Source of the DNA: Rhizoclosmatium globosum
Lineage: Eukaryota > Chytridiomycota > Chytridiomycetes > Chytridiales > Chytriomycetaceae
Length of the DNA: 64,000 nt
Direction of reading: 5' to 3'
Assembly (NCBI GenBank): GCA_002104985.1
Contig: MCGO01000094.1
Location: 1 to 64,000 of the forward strand
Positions within the stretch are counted from its first letter, which is position 1. Every line of letters begins with the position of its first letter. Positions 55,927-64,000 of the stretch are shown piece by piece. Under the pieces are notes generated by a model that saw nothing but the letters and a program-made list of their open reading frames with translations, did no database searches and was not told where the DNA came from. The translations under genes and the position numbers were made by a program.

Positions 55927-56579
55927 TTATTTCAAAACTTCGATTTTGGGACGTTTCTTCTTGTCTTTCTTTGGATGCAGAATGTCAATAGTATCATCTG
56001 AATCAGCCTTCAGTTTCAAGGTCACAAGCTCCTCCTCCTTATCACTCTCAGAATCATCGTCATCTTTCTTCAACAGAATCACGTCCTTTTTCGGAATCTT
56101 GTGAATGTCTTCAGGTGCATAGTCAAATACTCCTAATCCCAAGTCCTATGTAGCTTGATGAGATTTGAAAGAACCACCTTTTGATCATACCATCTCAATA
56201 TGTTGTTCGCTTTCATCCACGTGCTCGATATCTACAGATTGACCAGCTTCGATCGTTTGCTGCAGGGATTCATTGGCTTGTTTCAGTTGAGGAAGGAAGG
56301 AGGCAACCTTTGACAGCACTGCAATCGACACCAAGTATCTTAGCACGAAGGAGTCAGTTCGGAGTACGACAGCTTACAATCGTTCTTTGTATCCACGCGA
56401 AACGTAGCTCCCTTTGTCGGTACTGCTGAAATGGAGAGGAGGGATTGCAGAACCGAAGTCTCTTTTGCGGGTTTAGTCTTTTTAACAGATGACAGGAATG
56501 GCTCAATGTTTGAAGTGGAAGCTGAAGCTGAAGAGGCTGAAGAAGCTGAAGATGGTGTGGATTTCTTCTTGTTCTTCAT
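55927..56579 (-). CDS. NOPCHAP1-like (C12orf45/DUF4598) small acidic protein
   Basis: Three exons (56579-56378, 56318-56191, 56145-55927), introns 59 and 45 nt, 182 aa. A Ser-rich start is followed by LQSLLSISAVP, a helix KVASFLPQLKQANESLQQ and HVDESEQHIEM, spliced to DLGLGVFDY, then an acidic tract and a basic KKDKKKRPKIEV end. The helix plus the I..(D/E)..LGV.DY pattern matches the NOPCHAP1 family, a chaperone factor for NOP58 in box C/D snoRNP assembly. Assigned on short motifs only. Head-to-head with the ELMO gene, 38 bp between start codons. Confidence 0.65.
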
Positions 56580-56617
56580 TCGACTTTGTTTTTTAGAAGT
56601 TAAAACAAAACAAACAA

Positions 56618-57829
56618 ATGCGATACTTTCTGAGGACGGTGTTTACTTCGACGTTTGGGCCGTCGTGGCTGCTCACAATGTTATATTCAAGTGTGAGTTG
56701 ATAGCCTTGGTTACTCAACAGTTGTCTTTGAAGGTGCTAATGCATACACGCATCAATAGACACTCGTCCGCTTTGTGTACGCCAAGGCCAAGTTTGTCCA
56801 CCGTCTTCTTTCAGGCACATCAGAATTGCTGCGGATTTGCTCGTCCTATCTTGATACTTCAAAGGCACTTATTGGGGAAGTGAATGAGTCTGATTCAACA
56901 GACAGGAAAGTGTGGCCAAATGCTCGATTTGTGGCTAGAATCGATGCTTGCTTGCTGCATTCAAAAGAACTTATTGTGCGTTGTTTGTTTCATGGTGTTA
57001 GTTGTAACGACGACGACAGCTCGAACGAAGGAACATTGAAGCCGCCACGACCACTCCGGAATACTTTGATGGCTACGTTGACCGCATCCTGCAGAAGAAG
57101 TTATTTACTCCAAACAGGTGACTGAGAGTAACTTTATTGTGGCTACCTTGACCAACTAACAATTCAAACAGCCCTCAAGCTCGTCTCCTGAAGTCGTCCC
57201 TTTCAATTATGGCTGCTTCCTTCAAACTCATGCATACACTCAACAAACGCGCTGCAACCCCTTATGACAGAGACTCTCCCGCCCACGAAAAGAAACTCCA
57301 GGAACTCTGGGACACTGCTATGCCTTCTGAACGACTCACCTCACGTGTTTCAAAGCAATGGGAAAAGATTGGGTTTCAAGGGACAGATCCGGCGACTGAT
57401 TTCCGTGGAATGGGCCTCCTCGGTCTCGATGACCTCGTATATTATGCGAAAATGCACCCGTCTTCATTTCAACGGGTTCTGAAGAGTTCTCATCATGACA
57501 CGGCCTGGTTCTCTATGGCTGTGGTTGGTATCAATATTACTGGATTCACTCTCGCGCTGGTCAGGAAACGCTCTGTTCAGCATTTGTTTTACAAGTACGG
57601 GGTCTCAAAAGAAGTGTACCATGAATTCTATTGCTACGTGTTTGATGCCTTTGAGAAGAGGTGGACTGCAAACAATTCTTTCTTGACAGTCATGGACTTT
57701 GGACGTTTCTTTGAGGAGTTTCAGGTTGTGATTGAGGCTGAGATGGAAAGAACTTTAGAAAACAGTGTTGTTTTGGTGCTGGATGAGGGTCGTCCTGTCT
57801 TTGACTTCGACAACAAGAAGATGGCATGA
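56618..57829 (+). CDS. ELMO-domain protein (ELMOD-like)
   Basis: Four exons (56618-56692, 56760-56975, 57020-57117, 57172-57829), introns 67, 44 and 54 nt, 348 aa. The ELMO domain is plain: HEKKLQELWDTAMP, SKQWEKIGFQGTDPATDF and RGMGLLGLDDLVYYA, followed by a helical C-terminus. The RGMG..L turn includes the Arg that ELMOD proteins use for GAP activity on Arl-type GTPases. An N-terminal hydrophobic stretch (about residues 5-25) might be a membrane anchor. Shorter than ELMO1-3, so an ELMOD-type GAP is favoured over a Rac-GEF scaffold. Confidence 0.9.
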
Positions 57830-57921
57830 ACTTTCAAAGTAAAGTTTTGTTCCTCGGCAAATTATTCACTGTATAAAAGGGTAACTCTGAAATTGTTTAT
57901 AACGAGACGAATCTTCTGGCT

Positions 57922-59027
57922 TTATACCTGTTGATTCATGAAAGTTGGGTTCAACTCAGGATACAACAGGCCCACAGCTCTTCCAACATCTTTCTTTGTC
58001 AAGAAATTATCAACAAATCTCACACCCATATTAGAAGCTGGTTCGACTTCCAATTGAGAATAGTTTGAGATAATAGCGAGACATCTACGGTCATACTTAA
58101 AGGCTCCTGCCACATCTTCAGACTCAGATTCCAATACGCCACAAGAATCAAAGAGAGCCTTTATAACATTTGAGCGAATGGAAGCAACCTGATCAGACGC
58201 CTGGATCAGCGCAGCAGCTTTTTCATCAAGTTCTTGACGGACTTGTTCAACTTCCAGAATCATGAACTAAAAAACACGCTTGTAAGAAAGTTGAAGTCGA
58301 GAAAATCACCCAACTTGCCTGATAAAGATTTTGAAGGACGTGCGTCGTAATTTCTGGTGGATTCCACGTCCCACTCAACGGAAAATCAACACGGGCACGA
58401 ACAAGACGCGGATACAATGACGTAGCATTTGCAATAAGCACTGGATGAATAACGGTTCCAAAATCTTCTCCGTGAGTGGACTCGAGGAACACAGCATGGC
58501 CAACCTGGCGTAATGCATTCGCCGCATTATGGGCGGTACAAAATGCATCGAAGTATTCCAAAGTGGCTTGATGTAAGACTTCGGTGTAAAGCCTTTCGTC
58601 GAGATCATTAGCAATGAGCATGAATTTCGATACAGTGTGAGTCCAGTCTACTTGATTCTTATTGTACAGCATTAGTTGAGGTTTGAGTGTTGCTAATTGG
58701 TCTTCCTCTTTGGTGATGCGGGCTTCCAATTTAGCCAGTCTTGATGCAACTGCAGTGGACTGGAGTGAAGTCAACTTCATCTCATTGACTGTGACTTTCT
58801 TTGATTCTATAGATTGTTCAAGGTCTTGAATATTCGCAAGCTATTAGATATCAGCAAGTAGCTGCTAAGTTTCAATCATATATGCACCTCAGGGCTTGCT
58901 TCCGCTTCCATCACCTTCTCAGTGAGATCCACTGCAATTCCGTATAAATTAAAGTGCTCGCAGAAGATAGATGCTCACCATAACGACGGCAGAGCTGTTC
59001 GAGAGCGTCCTGTCCTATCATTTGCAT
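57922..59027 (-). CDS. Coiled-coil protein of unknown function
   Basis: Four exons: 59027-58979, 58931-58888, 58840-58310, 58266-57922; introns of 47, 47 and 43 nt, about 322 aa. The last intron could instead use a GC donor (GCAAGT at 58318) with the same acceptor; both keep the frame. The protein is helical with heptad-like stretches (RLAKLEARITKEEDQLATLK, VEQVRQELDEKAAAL), no membrane segment or known domain. HAUS/augmin- or vesicle-tether-like folds are possible but unproven. Neighbours do not suggest a role. Confidence 0.6.
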
Positions 59028-59141
59028 CAACTACAAAGTAGTTTTTGGCGGACTCGGACTCCAACAATCAGCCAAACAAACGAATGAAAACTTATCACTT
59101 TATTAATCTTACTCTCTATTCGCTCTGGCAATCTACAAAAT

Positions 59142-60216
59142 CTATTTAGACTCGCCATCGACAACTCTCTCCAGCTTGAAGTGCTTCTTTGGCGCAGCCG
59201 CACCAGAGGCAGCACCGTAACCACTGACAGCAGCAGCTCCAGCACCATAAGCAGAGTTCTCAGTGGCGTTTGATTCGTAAACGTTCACGTGGTTAACCTC
59301 GGCTGGTTTTGGCTCCTCCTTCTTCTTACGGTTGAACAAGAATCCGAAGCACAAGCAGCAGACAAACAAGAGAACACACAAGACGATAATGATGGTGACT
59401 CCAGTGGATCCAAGAGAGTTGTCGTTCACTGATGGAAGGGCGGCGACGGAAGTGGTCTTGACAGCGTTGGCACCGGCAGTTCCAGTGGCGGTGACAGTTC
59501 CACTAATAGCAACAGATGCAGTGACGCTGGCAGTACCAACCTGAACAAAAAAAATAATTTCAGCAAATTGCAGGAAGTCAAACTTAGAAGTAGTGACTTA
59601 CGGCAGATGGGTTCACGCCGTTAGAACCAGAAGATCCAGTACCAGTAGCTCCTGGAACGTTGTTTCCGTTTCCACCGTTGTTGTTGTTACCAGAACCCCC
59701 GTTAGATCCTGAACCTCCGTTACTTCCAGAGCCCCCGTTGTTACCAGATCCTCCGTTAGAGCCAGAGTCAGATCCTCCGTTGTTACCGCCGTTACTACCG
59801 CCGTTGCTACCACCGTTGTTACCGGAGCCTCCATTGTTACCAGAACCGCTTCCACTGTTGGAACCATTAGATCCATTAGAGCCGTTGGAACCACTGGAAC
59901 CATTGTTGGAACCGTTGGAGCCATTAGAGCCATTAGAGCCGCCGTTGGAGCCATTGGAGCCATTGGAGCCGTTGGAGCCGTTGGAGCCGTTGGAGCCGTT
60001 GGAACCGTTGGAACCGTTAGAGCCATTAGAACCGTTAGAGTTGTTGGAGCCGTTAGAACCGCTGGAGCCAGAACCTCCGTTTGATCCAGAACCTCCGTTG
60101 TTGCCAGAACCAGACCCTGAGCCAGATCCTGAGCCAGAGTTTGAACCCGAGCCGGAATCACCGTAGTAGTAGGCAGCAGTAGTCACTGGAATTACGTAGT
60201 CAGGAAGTGGAGCCAT
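59142..60216 (-). CDS. Single-pass membrane protein with Gly/Ser/Asn-repeat ectodomain and KKHFK motif
   Basis: Two exons (60216-59602, 59540-59142), 61-nt intron, 337 aa. Residues about 20-195 are a Gly/Ser/Asn tract built of NGS-type triplets; a Val/Ala/Thr-rich stem follows; one membrane helix (VTIIIVLCVLLFVCCLCFGF) and a short cytosolic tail with RKKKEE, Ala/Gly-rich part and PKKHFKLERVVDGESK at the end. Same intron position (after the repeat) and plan as the SH3 gene 4 kb away, so they are probably paralogues; this one ends before an SH3. No signal peptide visible. Function unknown. Confidence 0.82.
59660..60166 (-). repeat. Asn/Gly/Ser-coding low-complexity repeat
   Basis: Tandem array of 9-bp units (about TCCAACGGT) that encode SNG triplets, longest uninterrupted run around 59890-60060. 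Expected to be unstable in length. The other strand is open only as a Leu/Glu/Pro mirror. Confidence 0.85.
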
Positions 60217-60522
60217 TTGGAGAGTGGTTGTAGTGACGAAATTTTTTCGAGATGGTGTCTTTGCACGCGATGACGGTCAGCCACGACCAATAGGGGGCAC
60301 TGAACCCCTTTACCCGACAGCGAGTGCTCTTTGCAACGAAATTTAGTATGCCAATAATATATGCAAACGTGTCAAATTACTTGCCTGAAAAGTCAGCCAC
60401 ACTTCCTTTGGTTGCCCAAATTGGCAAAATTTTCAGGGATCTCCATCAATAAGGAACAGCAAGTTCGATTCGGACACTTCTCTCATAATCTCATTTAAGT
60501 CTTTATTTATTGTAATCAGAAT

Positions 60523-61526
60523 TCATGCCATGATTAGTTCTTCCTTTCTATTTGGCAAGAATTCGTCCTTTCGAGAATCATAGAGGGTTTGCAATTCTTG
60601 TAAGTACAGAGCATGATACTTTTGAATATCTTCATGTGTTGGATTCTCAATCTTGGGTACAATCATCGGCTTGCCAATGACAACGTTAATGTCACGGCGG
60701 TATGGTAAGATACCAAATCGGCCATAAACCAAGACAGGTGAAAATCCAAATATCTTCTTGACCAACTCTTGAAACGAACGTACATAAGTGCCCATTCCAT
60801 TATCCACTTGGTCCCAAATGTCATTTTCACCAAACGCGAATACAGGAACCAGAGGTGCACCAGTTTGTAAAGCGATTTTGACGAAACCAAACCGCTTTTG
60901 TAAAGATAAAACGTTGGTTCCTGGTCGTGCATCCATTGCTTCCCGGGCACCTCCCACGACAATCACTACAGACTCTCCGCGGCGAAGGACATACTGCAAC
61001 GCCTCTTTATCAACCGAAATCATTCCAACAGCCATGAAATAGTCTTTCACAATCGGGACAGAAAAGTTGGAGGCAAGTGTCGTTGTGTGCACCATTCCAA
61101 GGTCTGGGTACAGTTTCGATAGCCCTAATGCCTCAGTCCCGAAAGTCATGAAGTGAGAAATCGCCAAAATACCGTGCGGATGGAATCCAAAGATATACGG
61201 CGTGCCAGATGGGAGATCAGAGGTCTTGTGAAGACGAATGGGAAAGTAAGAGGCCGTTGTATGCCAGATGGAAAGACTGCGGAAGAAGTGAGAGGACCTT
61301 CCGCCTTTCAAATGAGATCTATTCATGATAGAGTAAAGGATCATGGGGATTATGATTGCTCGAGTCTAGTTTGTGTGAGTATGGTGAAGGTGAAACCAAT
61401 TGAACGCACGATATTGGAGTGCCAAAGCATCCACAAAGCCAAGAATGGGCACAAGAATGGAAAGAAGAGCCAAATCGCTATTGCGCACAGCTGGGCGACC
61501 GTCTGGTTGGGCTGTCCCACTGACAT
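60523..61526 (-). CDS. DGAT2-type diacylglycerol/monoacylglycerol acyltransferase
   Basis: ER membrane enzyme making triacylglycerol. The main part (61344 to 60523) holds IFGFHPHGILAISHF (the HPHG catalytic block), the PVFAFGENDIW and VYGRFGILPYRRDI segments and a C-terminal LYDSRKDEF. The upstream segment from the ATG at 61526 encodes a membrane helix pair start (LCAIAIWLFFPFLCPFLALW), in the right place for DGAT2. The two are joined only if a -1 shift near 61352 is accepted; a short intron does not fit well. Total about 334 aa, normal for the family. Confidence 0.85.
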
Positions 61527-61615
61527 TTTGTGTTCAACTTTTGCTTGGAGATCGGGTGATTCAGAAATGAAGAGAAGAGAGGTTTATGCATATTAATAAA
61601 TTCAAATTGGAAGAG

Positions 61616-63054
61616 CTATACTGCTTGAAAATACTCAGATTCAGGACAAAGCACGGCTTTTGCAGGCTGAATGCTTTCAGAGGTGTCCTTCACAAAGAGC
61701 TTAATGTAAAAACCCATGAAAAAGATAGAAACAATGCAGGGAATAACCATAATCCAGAATTGTGTAGTGGAACTCAAAGCGTTTCCTTTTTCTCTCGTGA
61801 AAGCGAATCCATTCAATGCCCACGAGATTCCTTCGGCAGCCGACTGTGTTCCCTTGAAGAATCCCGCGTAACGAGACAAAGTCTCAGCATCGTTCGATAT
61901 GGCGCCAATCAAGTAACTGATATAAGTTTCGAAGAACGCATCATGGAGACCGTAACAAGTATATAAGATGAAAGGACCGAAGAAACGTCCAAAATTCTGC
62001 TCTGCGTCAATCTTGGTGAAGTTCAAGTCATCACTTGCGACATATTGAAAAGCGGCGCCTCCTCCAAAGAAAAGTATTGTTGAAACGGCCATGATAAGGC
62101 ATCCTGCCCAAGCTCTTGTTGTACGTGGATATTTGGTGTTATCCAAACACATCTTTCCAAGAACCCATGATCCTACTGCTTGAGCAAACCAATAGAAAAT
62201 CGCTTTCAAGCCAGCAGTGCGCCCTGTGAAAAAGTCTCCAAAGGGTCCACATTCGTAGGTGTAATACCAGCCACAAGACATGCAAGGAATCAACTATAAC
62301 CAACGTAAGAATATGAATGCCACCTTAAGTCTTACTTACAATCGTAAGCATATCAGGATTTGTGAAAAGCTTGAGAATCTCTATCAATTCGCGAAGCGCA
62401 TTTGTTGGAGGAGTTTCTACTCGAGATTTGTCTTCACGAATGATGGTGCCCGGTGGTTGAATAAGCAACGCAACAATCGATCCAGACGCCATTAGAATAA
62501 TAAATATTAAGTAAGTTGTATCGTTCATGGCATATCCATCTGGACCCGAACTCCAAACCAACGCAGTCCCGACGGTATTTCCGAGAACAGCGCCTAAGTT
62601 GAATATAGCCCAAAATATTGCAAAGAAAGTGCCTTTCTGCGATTCGGTGGGGTAGGTCATGCAAATCTGCCCTTGAGAAGCCCAAAGTAATCCAGAACAA
62701 AGACCAAGATAAGCTCCAGAAAAGATTGACAAAGAATGAGCGAAGCTTCTTAATTTCGGATTGCTGCCGCTCAGTTCTGTCTTGTAAATATTGTACTGAG
62801 CGGCAGTGCTAAAGGCAAAACCAGTTGCCCCTATTGCCGACAGTATTCGAGGGCCAAGTATGTTATTAAAACCACCAGCTAATAGTCCCATAATTGCGAA
62901 GCTGAGGTACATTGCGGTGTTCTGCTGATCCTTTGCGTTTTGCGAAGCTGGGCCGGTCGTTGGCAATGAATTGAGCGCATTGAACATCCCTGGGCATAAG
63001 GAGCAAACAACGGCTATAATATAAACTTGTGTTCGAGCGTGATGTAGGGTGCAG
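61616..63054 (-). CDS. UNC93-like (DUF895) MFS transporter, copy 1
   Basis: Major-facilitator-like membrane protein. Exons (from 62987 or upstream)-62340 and 62293-61616, 46-nt intron. Conserved blocks: MFNALNSLP, GPRILSAIG, LGLCSGLLWASQGQICMTYP, FAIFWAIFNLGAVLGN, IPCMSCGWYYTYECG, FCYGLHDAFF-like segment and QSAAEGISWALNGF. Residues VYIIAVVCSLCPG just upstream of the MFNAL Met clearly belong to the first membrane helix, so the true start is beyond 62987; the frame is open to about 63077 without an ATG, so a further exon or indel lies there. Substrate unknown; the UNC93 group is mostly uncharacterised in fungi. Confidence 0.85.
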
Positions 63055-63187
63055 GGGGCTGAGGGGGTGTCAATATCGGAGGGTTAGAATTCTTGAACCG
63101 TTCAACTTTGGTCTCGCTCTTTTACATACATAACAAAAATGCAGATTATGGCAATTTATTGCCACAAACAATACATTGTGCCCTTCT

Positions 63188-64000
63188 TTAAACAGCTTGT
63201 AAATATTCGGATTCAGACTCAAGATCGGTTTTCCCTGCCTCCTTTTCTGTTGTATCTTTCACGAAAAGCTTTGTGTAAAGAGCCATGAAAAAGAGAGAAA
63301 CTATGCAGGGAATAACCATAACCCAGAACTGTGTGGTGGAACTTAAAGCATTTCCTTTTTCCTTGGTGAATGCAAAACCATTTAACGCCCAAGAGATACC
63401 CCCGGCAGCAGATTGGGTTCCTTTGTAGAATCCTGCGTAACGCGACAAGGTCTCTGAATCGTTTGAAATGGCACCAATCAGATAGTTTACATACGTCTGG
63501 AAAAATGCATCATAGAGACCATAACAAATATACAAAAGCCACGGACCAACGAAACGTCCGAAATTCTCCCCAGCATCAATCTTGGTGAAACTTGAGTCAT
63601 TGCTGGAAACGTATTGGAATGCGGCACCACCTCCAAAGAAAGCGAACGTAGAAATTACCATAACAAGGCATCCAGTCCAAGCTCTTGTCGTACGTGGGTA
63701 CTTGGTGTTGTCCAGAAACATCTTTCCAAGAACCCAAGCTCCAGCGGCTTGAGCCAACCAGTAGAAAATCGCCTTAAGGCCAGCAGAACGTCCAGTAAAG
63801 AAGTCCCCAAACGGTCCAAACTCATAGGTGTAGTACCAACCGGATGACATGCAAGGAATCAACTGGTTGGAGTTAACAGTTAGATCATAAGTGTGTTCAA
63901 AGCAACGTGTCCTACAATAGTAAGCATGGCAGGATTGGAGAAGAGCTTGAGAATCTCAACAAACTCGCGAAGAACGTTTGTTGGTGGTGTTTCAACTTGA
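63188..64000 (-). CDS. UNC93-like (DUF895) MFS transporter, copy 2 (partial, cut by window end)
   Basis: Paralogue of the previous gene in tandem. The window holds the end of one exon (64000-63916, reading VETPPTNVLREFVEILKL) and the last exon (63862-63188), with a 53-nt intron at the same position as in copy 1. Shares IPCMSSGWYYTYEFGPFGDFF and QSAAGGISWALNGF; ends SESEYLQAV versus SEYFQAV in copy 1. The N-terminal half lies beyond the window. Confidence 0.88.

Noticed and set aside
59660..60166. Leu/Glu/Pro-rich plus-strand frame
   Set aside because: Antisense mirror of the SNG repeat.
1..64000. CRISPR arrays, bacterial operons, rRNA genes
   Set aside because: No spaced direct repeats of CRISPR type, spliced eukaryotic genes throughout, and no rRNA signature.

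Overview
The window is nuclear DNA of an early-diverging fungus, most likely a chytrid. The reasons are a division-1-type chitin synthase, an Sfp1-type zinc-finger regulator, a run of slime-mould-type cAMP-receptor-like GPCRs, an Aro8-type aminotransferase, a GH30 glucanase/galactanase and very short introns (mostly 42-66 nt, GT..AG, branch sequences of the CTAAC/CTGAC/CTAAT type near the acceptor). Genes are tightly packed on both strands. The genus assignment is inference; no rRNA or mitochondrial marker is present.

Layout. 0.5-8.7 kb: a tandem pair of NIPA-type magnesium-transporter-like genes; the second is interrupted near its 3' end by a complete, apparently very young Ty1/copia-like retrotransposon (91-bp identical LTRs, ACTAG target duplication) whose Gag carries an RRM-like domain and no zinc knuckle. 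8.8-14.3 kb: a Ser/Pro-rich unknown, an EI24 family membrane protein, a papain-like peptidase and a TUG/ASPSCR1 UBX protein. 15.9-24.9 kb: two long nuclear proteins (Sfp1-like C2H2/AT-hook factor; DDT-WHIM chromatin-remodelling subunit). 25-26 kb: a tiny three-exon gene and two tRNA genes (Thr-AGT with intron, Pro-TGG). 26.5-33 kb: secreted Ser/Thr-rich protein, aminotransferase, GH30 enzyme, P450. 33.1-39.9 kb: chitin synthase, two BTB genes, a secreted I78-type inhibitor. 39.8-43.5 kb: three tandem GPCR genes, one block of which was duplicated with a piece of the neighbouring BTB-TLDc gene. 43.7-53 kb: a 13-exon LRR/coiled-coil/membrane protein, a YbjQ-family protein, two tandem MYND-finger genes, ribosomal protein uL13. 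53.7-60.2 kb: two Gly/Ser-repeat single-pass membrane proteins that share a cytosolic KKHFK(L/M)ER motif (one with an SH3 domain), flanking a NOPCHAP1-like gene, an ELMO-domain gene and a coiled-coil unknown. 60.5-64 kb: a DGAT2-type acyltransferase and two tandem UNC93-like transporters, the last cut by the window end.

Exons were joined by hand using frame, splice consensus and family conservation. In most genes (NIPA pair, EI24, TUG, DDT, GH30, P450, ELMO, uL13) every junction is in frame. In a minority (Sfp1-like, chitin synthase, first BTB, LRR gene, both MYND genes, probably DGAT2) conserved protein continues in another frame with nothing to splice out; almost all of these are single missing bases in or beside short homopolymers. 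They look like consensus errors, though real pseudogenisation of some copies cannot be excluded from one sequence.

Themes. Several neighbours are surface-to-cytoskeleton or signalling proteins (GPCRs, SH3 membrane protein, ELMO), and local tandem duplication is frequent (NIPA, BTB, GPCR x3, MYND, UNC93). The most unusual items are the RRM-Gag copia element with an Asn where the integrase catalytic Glu should be, the KKHFK membrane-protein pair, and the LRR/coiled-coil protein with twin C-terminal domains.
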